Below are positions 59,444 to 64,000 of a stretch of DNA of 64,000 nt, piece after piece. Both the position numbers and the translations under genes were made by a program. Numbering within the stretch: the stretch's first letter is position 1; every line of letters begins with the position of its first letter. Where the stretch lies: positions 1-64,000 of the forward strand of contig JAXMOK010000003.1 in assembly GCA_034669965.1 (NCBI GenBank), written 5' to 3'. Below the pieces are notes generated by a model. The model was not told where the DNA came from. It worked only from the letters and a program-made list of their open reading frames with translations, and searched no databases. This stretch comes from HXMU1420-13 sp034669965 (GTDB lineage: Bacteria > Bacteroidota > Rhodothermia > Balneolales > Balneolaceae).

Positions 59444-60076
59444 CTAAAACTTATCCTTCTTATCAATCAGTGCCTTATACAGAAGCTCACGAGCTCGAAA
59501 AATATGAGCTTTTACAGTGCCTAGAGGTAATTCAAGTTCAGTAGCAATCTCGTCGTAGCTGAGTTCCTCCATGTGGCGCATTTGGATAACACGACGGTAT
59601 TTTTCCGGCAGATTTTGAATGGCGTTTTGAACGATGGCTTTACGTTCACTTTTTATAACCGGTGCATCAGTAGCAAACGAGTTATCCGGAATCTGAACCT
59701 CCATCTCCCCATCTTTCGTTTTGATGGGATCGCTAATCGAAAAAGTTTGCAGCTTCTTTTTTCGCAGATAGTCGATGGTATGATTGGTAGCAATACGATA
59801 TAACCATGTAGAAAATGCGTACTCGTTGCTGTAACTCCCCAAGTTTTTGAAGGCCTTCATAAACACTTCCTGCACCAAATCTTCAACCATTTCCTGTTCG
59901 CGGATCATTTTGCGAATGTGAAAAAAGATTGGGCGATCATATTTATCCACCAACTTTTTGTATGAATCCTCTCGTCCAGATAGAGCTGCTGCAACCAGCT
60001 TATCGTCTTCGATACTGCTTGCTGAGGCATTTTCACGAGGTGAAGTGTTGGTAATAGGTTTTGAGTTGTCCTGCAT
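59444..60076 (-). CDS. ECF-type RNA polymerase sigma factor
   Basis: About 210 residues from ATG 60076. Region 2: VDKYDRPIFFHIRKMIREQE, then DLVQEVFMKAFKNLGSY and FSTWLYRIATNHTIDYLRKK. Region 4: NAIQNLPEKYRRVIQMRHME with the helix-turn-helix LSYDEIATELELPLGTVKAH, IFRARELLYKAL. The N-terminal 25 residues are unstructured. No anti-sigma gene adjoins it; ppx/gppA follows 60 bp upstream on the same strand. Confidence 0.94.
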   Translation of the reverse strand: MQDNSKPITNTSPRENASASSIEDDKLVAAALSGREDSYKKLVDKYDRPIFFHIRKMIREQEMVEDLVQEVFMKAFKNLGSYSNEYAFSTWLYRIATNHTIDYLRKKKLQTFSISDPIKTKDGEMEVQIPDNSFATDAPVIKSERKAIVQNAIQNLPEKYRRVIQMRHMEELSYDEIATELELPLGTVKAHIFRARELLYKALIDKKDKF

Positions 60077-60136
60077 CAATGGGGTTAATTTAGTCGACTA
60101 AAATACAAAGCTTAGGCAAAATGAAAATCCAAATTT

Positions 60137-61060
60137 TCAATCTTTTTTCTCCATCAAAAGAGCACCGTGGCGAATACCACCGGTTGACACGATTATTTCG
60201 TTGAGCGAATAAAACTTGAGAAATTCATCAAGAATCAATAATCCGGCTAAAAACACATCCTCTCTCCCTTTTAGTACCGTTGGGTTTAATTCCAGCAGCT
60301 GATCGTAAGTATGCAAGCTAAACACTTCTATACTTCTTGATAATTTTTCACGATCAATCTTATGTCCGTTTAAACGACTAATTTGGGTATCGTCAATTTG
60401 AAGATCGATAGCTGCTAGCGAAGTCATCGTACCTGCAACACCAAGTGCCGTTGCTTTTTTGGGGATTTTAACCTTTTGATTAGCGAGGGCTTCTCGAATC
60501 GCCTCTCTGCACTCAAAAATTTCTTCGGTATAAGGTGGATTATGTTTTAAATATCGCTCTGTGAATCGAACACAACCAACATCGAGCGAGGTAAATCCTG
60601 AAAGTGATCCTTCAAAACCTGCTGCAATCTCTGTACTGCCACCGCCAATATCTAAAACAACAAAAGCATCATCATCCGAGAGATGATCTATGGTAGCAAG
60701 GGCTCCACGATAGGTATACTGTGCTTCTTCATCGCCACTTAATAGCGTTACATCGTAGCCGGTTTCATCTTTTACTTTCGATAAGAACAAATCGCGATTT
60801 TCGGCATCACGAACGGCACTAGTTGCGGTAACAATTACCTCTTCGCATTCGGGATATTTATCAGCAATAATTCGCTGATACTCATTTAGTACATCCAGCA
60901 CACGGCGAATGCTCGACGTATTCAGGTTATGATTGGCATCCACTCCTTTTCCGAGGCGAGGCATTCTATAGCCTTCTTCAAGAACATTTAATATGGATTC
61001 GTCTTCTTTAGCTATCAAAAGCAGAACCGTGTTGGTTCCAATATCTATGGCTGCTCTCAT
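60137..61060 (-). CDS. Ppx/GppA-family phosphatase
   Basis: 307 residues from ATG 61060 (MRAAIDIGTNTVLLLIAKED), overlapping the prmA stop by 4 bp. ASKHA phosphatase motifs: DIGTNTVLLLI (phosphate 1), VVTATSAVRDAENRDLFLSK, LLSGDEEAQYTYRGAL, VVLDIGGGSTEIAAGF (phosphate 2) and GVAGTMTSLAAIDLQ. Hydrolyses polyphosphate or pppGpp; length of the short form. Last gene of the SDR-M28-prmA-ppx run. Confidence 0.92.
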   Translation of the reverse strand: MRAAIDIGTNTVLLLIAKEDESILNVLEEGYRMPRLGKGVDANHNLNTSSIRRVLDVLNEYQRIIADKYPECEEVIVTATSAVRDAENRDLFLSKVKDETGYDVTLLSGDEEAQYTYRGALATIDHLSDDDAFVVLDIGGGSTEIAAGFEGSLSGFTSLDVGCVRFTERYLKHNPPYTEEIFECREAIREALANQKVKIPKKATALGVAGTMTSLAAIDLQIDDTQISRLNGHKIDREKLSRSIEVFSLHTYDQLLELNPTVLKGREDVFLAGLLILDEFLKFYSLNEIIVSTGGIRHGALLMEKKD

Positions 61061-61890
61061 TTTCTCAATAGGATTGCAATCCACTCTTTTTGTTGACGGG
61101 TAGCAACATGCGTAAGCAGCTGTTTATCTGTTATTTTGAGGATGGTAGATTCATCGGTTTCAAGCAATCCCGACAGTAACAATTTACCGCCCGGTTTTAG
61201 GAATTTGTTTAATTCGGGGATGAGCTCCATCAATGCATTTCGATTGATATTCGCTAAAATTAGATCGTATTCTTTTCCTTCAGGTATGGTTTCGATTGAG
61301 CCCAATTTGACTTCGAATTTCTCTATGTGATTCAGCTCCATATTTTCCTGAGCATTTTCCTCGCTCCATTCATCAATATCAAAACCAAATGCCTGCTCAG
61401 CCCCTGCTTTTAAGGCTGCGATGGCCAGAATTCCTGTTCCGGTTCCGGCATCAAGCACGTCTTCTCCACCTTTTACAACTTCGGGAATCCATTCCAGTAA
61501 CAATCGGGTTGTTGCATGGTATCCGGTTCCAAAAGCCATTTTTGGATCAATCAATAGCTCGATATATTCATCACCTTCGTAAGCCTCACCCCAAGTCGGG
61601 CGCACATAAAACTTCCCGATGGTTTGGGGCTCAATGCTTTGCTCCCAATTAGCATTCCAGTTTTGCGGAGCTACGATTTCTTCTTTTTCAATGAAAGCAT
61701 CATCTCCGTAATGCATCAAAATGCGCTCGATTTCTTCGCGTTTGTAGTCGTTGAAATCTTTGGCTGCGATGGATGCTATTATCCGATGGTCTTCTTCTTC
61801 AAAGCCTTCAAAATCCATATCAAAAAGCTCTGCAATCAGTAGCTCTTGGAATTCGTCGGGGATTGATAAGTGAACGCGCAAATAATCCAT
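61057..61890 (-). CDS. prmA: Ribosomal protein L11 methyltransferase
   Basis: 277 residues. PrmA trimethylates L11. N-terminal substrate-recognition domain about 1-60, then the SAM domain: MAFGTGYHATTRLLLEW, VLDAGTGTGILAIAALKAGA (motif I), GFDIDEWSEENAQENMELN and DLILANINRNALMELIPELN (NPPY-like NIN), with KPGGKLLLSGLLETDE. Start overlaps the previous stop by one base (TAATG). Confidence 0.94.
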   Translation of the reverse strand: MDYLRVHLSIPDEFQELLIAELFDMDFEGFEEEDHRIIASIAAKDFNDYKREEIERILMHYGDDAFIEKEEIVAPQNWNANWEQSIEPQTIGKFYVRPTWGEAYEGDEYIELLIDPKMAFGTGYHATTRLLLEWIPEVVKGGEDVLDAGTGTGILAIAALKAGAEQAFGFDIDEWSEENAQENMELNHIEKFEVKLGSIETIPEGKEYDLILANINRNALMELIPELNKFLKPGGKLLLSGLLETDESTILKITDKQLLTHVATRQQKEWIAILLRK

Positions 61891-62855
61891 TACATTCGAT
61901 TGTAAATTAGTTCTAGTAATACCTCGCCAACACCTTGCAGAGTCTCTTTTCCGATAATCGGCATGTCATCCTGATGCGTATGCCAATGTGACCCAAATAC
62001 GATATTACCATCTTCACCACGCTGATGATTGATGATATTTATGATAGGGATGTCGGTGTATTGATCGATAATGTAATGATCGTCTAGGACTCCTGCTCCA
62101 ACTTCATTCGGGAATAGGTTGTCGTAGCCTTTTTCATCCGCGATATTCCAAACTTCATCAACTAAATTGGGTGCATATCCGATCGAGTATTCTTCTTTCG
62201 GAAACACGGCGTCATTCGCTCCAACCATATCCAATAGTATAGCAAAACGTGGAGAATAACCCGGAACAGGTGGGTTTTGCGACCAATGGCGTGATCCTAA
62301 AAAGTAATTGGCTAAGTCGCCCTGAGCGCCGTAATCCTCGCCATCAAATAGTACAATGTCTACCCCAATTGGTGGCGGATTATCAGCAAAAATTCTGGCA
62401 AGTTCCATCAAAACACCCACTCCACTACCACCATCATCTGCTCCCGGAATGTAATCTGCCGTGCGTTCTGTATCCATATCTGCACGCGGACGAGTATCCC
62501 AATGCGCACACAGCATGATTCTATCGGCAGCGGTAGGATTGAATGCTGCTATAATATTTGCCATTTCCAGCGTTCCTGAATAACCTTCGCCGGTAAATTC
62601 TTGAGCGAATACCATTTGCTGACCGGCATATTCACGGAGTTTATTCATCAAATATTTCTTTGTTTCTACATGCCCATAGGTGTTAGGCACTCTCGGACCA
62701 AAATCAACTTGAGCCTGTACAAATTGATAAGCAGAATCTCCCGAAAATTCAGGTACTGTTCGTCCTTTCTCTGAAAATTGAAGTCCGGTTTTAGGCTCGT
62801 TACTGCAAGCCTGGATTAACAATACAGCAACTAATAAGTAGAAAAATTTATTCAT
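61890..62855 (-). CDS. M28-family peptidase, glutaminyl-peptide cyclotransferase-like lipoprotein
   Basis: 321 residues from ATG 62855, with a lipoprotein signal (MNKFFYLLVAVLLIQAC). M28 metal ligands: LCAHWDTRPRADMD, GADDGGSGVGVLMELARIF, VLFDGEDYGAQGDLANYFLG and ILLDMVGAND, with a late His in GSHWHTHQDDM. The DTRPxAD and FFDGEDxG patterns match glutaminyl cyclotransferase-like M28 proteins. Probably cell-envelope located. Overlaps the upstream SDR gene by 8 bp. Confidence 0.9.
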   Translation of the reverse strand: MNKFFYLLVAVLLIQACSNEPKTGLQFSEKGRTVPEFSGDSAYQFVQAQVDFGPRVPNTYGHVETKKYLMNKLREYAGQQMVFAQEFTGEGYSGTLEMANIIAAFNPTAADRIMLCAHWDTRPRADMDTERTADYIPGADDGGSGVGVLMELARIFADNPPPIGVDIVLFDGEDYGAQGDLANYFLGSRHWSQNPPVPGYSPRFAILLDMVGANDAVFPKEEYSIGYAPNLVDEVWNIADEKGYDNLFPNEVGAGVLDDHYIIDQYTDIPIINIINHQRGEDGNIVFGSHWHTHQDDMPIIGKETLQGVGEVLLELIYNRM

Positions 62856-63615
62856 TTCGATGAACCATTTGTGCCGAAGACTGAGCAACCGGCATCACTA
62901 TTGAATCTAATATATTTACATGTGCCGGGCGGTTGGCCACAAACACTACAATTTCGGCGATATCTTCAGCCGTTAAGGGTTGTATGCCTTTATACACTGA
63001 ATCGGCTTTGTCTTGATCGCCATCAAAGCGGACATTACTAAACTCGGTTTCAACCAACCCGGGAGAAACCATACTTACACGAACATTGGTGCCATGCACA
63101 TCTTTCTTGGTGGCTTCGGTAATTGCCTTAACTGCATGCTTTGTAGCGCAGTACACCGATCCGCCTGGATAAGCTTCGTGCCCGGCAGTTGATCCCAAAT
63201 TGATGATATGCCCACTGTTTTGTTCGATCATATCGGGAAGGAAAAGACGCGTCATCGCCAGCAAGCCTTTTACATTGGTATCGATCATGGCATCCCAATC
63301 ATCGAAGGAACCGGACTGAACAGGGTCTACCCCTTTTGCTAATCCCGCATTATTTATTAGGATATCAAATTTGATTCCCTTCACGCTCACGTTAAAAGCT
63401 TCAATTGCTATCCGATCCTGAATATCGAAAGCGAATGGTCGCACTTTTACTTCGTGCTTTTCGATTAAGGAGTTTGCTAACTCTTGCAATCGCTCTGCAC
63501 GGCGACCGGTAATTACCAAATGACATCCCATCGCAGCGAGTTGTTCCGCAATGGCTTTACCAATTCCGGCTGTTGCACCGGTAATTAATACCTGCTTTCC
63601 TGAAAGTCTGTTCAT
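62848..63615 (-). CDS. SDR-family NAD(P)-dependent oxidoreductase (YdfG-like)
   Basis: 255 residues. NAD(P)-binding TGATAGIGKAIAEQLAAMG, NNAGLAK, catalytic Ser in INLGSTAGHEAYPGG, Tyr and Lys in VYCATKHAVK. The ADSVYKGIQPLTAEDIAEIV, VFVANRPAHVNI segment is typical of the YdfG/3-hydroxy acid dehydrogenase group. Arg in ITGRRAERLQEL favours NADPH. First gene of a four-gene overlapping run; gatA ends 42 bp upstream. Confidence 0.92.
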   Translation of the reverse strand: MNRLSGKQVLITGATAGIGKAIAEQLAAMGCHLVITGRRAERLQELANSLIEKHEVKVRPFAFDIQDRIAIEAFNVSVKGIKFDILINNAGLAKGVDPVQSGSFDDWDAMIDTNVKGLLAMTRLFLPDMIEQNSGHIINLGSTAGHEAYPGGSVYCATKHAVKAITEATKKDVHGTNVRVSMVSPGLVETEFSNVRFDGDQDKADSVYKGIQPLTAEDIAEIVVFVANRPAHVNILDSIVMPVAQSSAQMVHRNE

Positions 63616-63657
63616 AGTGGTGATAGATTATGAATTACAGGCTTTAAATACTCCAAA

Positions 63658-64000
63658 TTATCGTAGTAACTCAACCAATCGACCGGCGTTGATGATTTTT
63701 TCTTCTTGAAAAACATCTCCCAAAAACTGTATTCCCACGGGTAACCCGTTTTCATGAGTCCCGGCAGGAACGCTTATCCCACAAATCCCTGCAAGATTCG
63801 CCGAAATCGTGTACGCATCATTCAAGTACATCTGTAAAGGGTCGTTGATTTCTGAACCAATATCGAAAGCAGTGGTTGGGGCAGTTGGGCTAACAATTAC
63901 ATCAACTTGCTGAAACGCATCTTTAAAATCGTTTTGGATCAGCCTTCGTACACGTTGTGCTTTGCCATAATAGGCATCGTAGTAACCTGCACTTAAAACA
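63658..64000 (-). CDS. gatA: Aspartyl/glutamyl-tRNA amidotransferase subunit A, C-terminal part (cut by window edge)
   Basis: The last 113 or so codons are in view: VLSAGYYDAYYGKAQRVRRL, IVSPTAPTTAFDIG, YTISANLAGICGISVPAGTH and LPVGIQFLGDVFQEEKI, ending INAGRLVELLR and TAA. These match GatA, the amidase subunit that makes Gln-tRNA(Gln) and Asn-tRNA(Asn) by transamidation. The catalytic Ser-Ser-Lys residues lie outside the window. Frame intact to the edge. Confidence 0.95.
   Translation of the reverse strand, partial: VLSAGYYDAYYGKAQRVRRLIQNDFKDAFQQVDVIVSPTAPTTAFDIGSEINDPLQMYLNDAYTISANLAGICGISVPAGTHENGLPVGIQFLGDVFQEEKIINAGRLVELLR

Noticed and set aside
1..64000. rRNA, tRNA and origin of replication
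   Set aside because: I saw no cloverleaf, rRNA segment or DnaA-box cluster, although dnaB is present; a covariance search would be decisive.

Overview
The window looks like chromosome from a marine Bacteroidota-like bacterium, most plausibly a member of the Balneolota/Rhodothermota side of that group. The evidence is the coding style and content: moderate to low GC, type IX secretion (T9SS) C-terminal sorting domains with the YPNPFNPST signature, a GWxTD-domain protein, a monomeric NADP-dependent isocitrate dehydrogenase, a fused 2-oxoacid:ferredoxin oxidoreductase, and little use of Shine-Dalgarno sequences. Species assignment is inference; no rRNA or marker search was possible.

Positions 1-9101 are part of a sedentary chromosomal integron: 14 complete cassettes, all on the + strand, separated by highly similar attC sites (most exactly 108 bp) and ending at a half-deleted attC at 9060. 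No integrase is in the window; the cassette orientation puts attI and intI to the left, outside it. Cassettes carry toxin-antitoxin pairs, a SUKH/SMI1-KNR4 protein, small membrane proteins, lipoproteins, unknown proteins and two copies of a non-coding cassette. A Phd/YoeB-type toxin-antitoxin pair with a palindromic operator candidate sits just beyond the array edge.

Positions 9.8-24.5 kb are mostly core functions: a TrmH-like methyltransferase, an OmpR-type regulator, a Tat-exported sugar isomerase-like protein, bioB, korAB, a CPA2 antiporter, mtaB, a family-4-like uracil-DNA glycosylase without the usual Fe-S cysteines, dnaB and an M28 peptidase. Between bioB and korB a toxin-antitoxin module lies inside a tandem duplication of both gene ends.

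Positions 24.7-38.9 kb hold the most unusual part: a six-gene minus-strand operon. In transcription order it encodes two small unknown proteins (weakly sigma-like and anti-sigma-like), two paralogous single-pass membrane proteins that join a Lon-like (S16) protease domain to an FG-GAP-like ectodomain, a 1653-residue secreted protein with PKD, cohesin-like and dockerin-like modules and a T9SS tail, and a secreted protein made of six 140-residue cohesin-like repeats with a T9SS tail, closed by a terminator. This resembles a regulated extracellular scaffold system and is the best candidate here for an undescribed system.

Positions 39.7-64 kb contain a GTDC1/QTMAN-like glycosyltransferase, mutL, a three-gene phosphorelay, monomeric icd, an acyl-CoA carboxylase subunit, a GWxTD protein, a pdxA-methyltransferase-ftsE-queG run, a PAS histidine kinase flanked by dispersed repeats, an ECF sigma factor, a gppA-prmA-M28-SDR operon and the 3' end of gatA at the right edge. 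Intergenic regions are rich in dispersed hairpin repeats and short tandem repeats.
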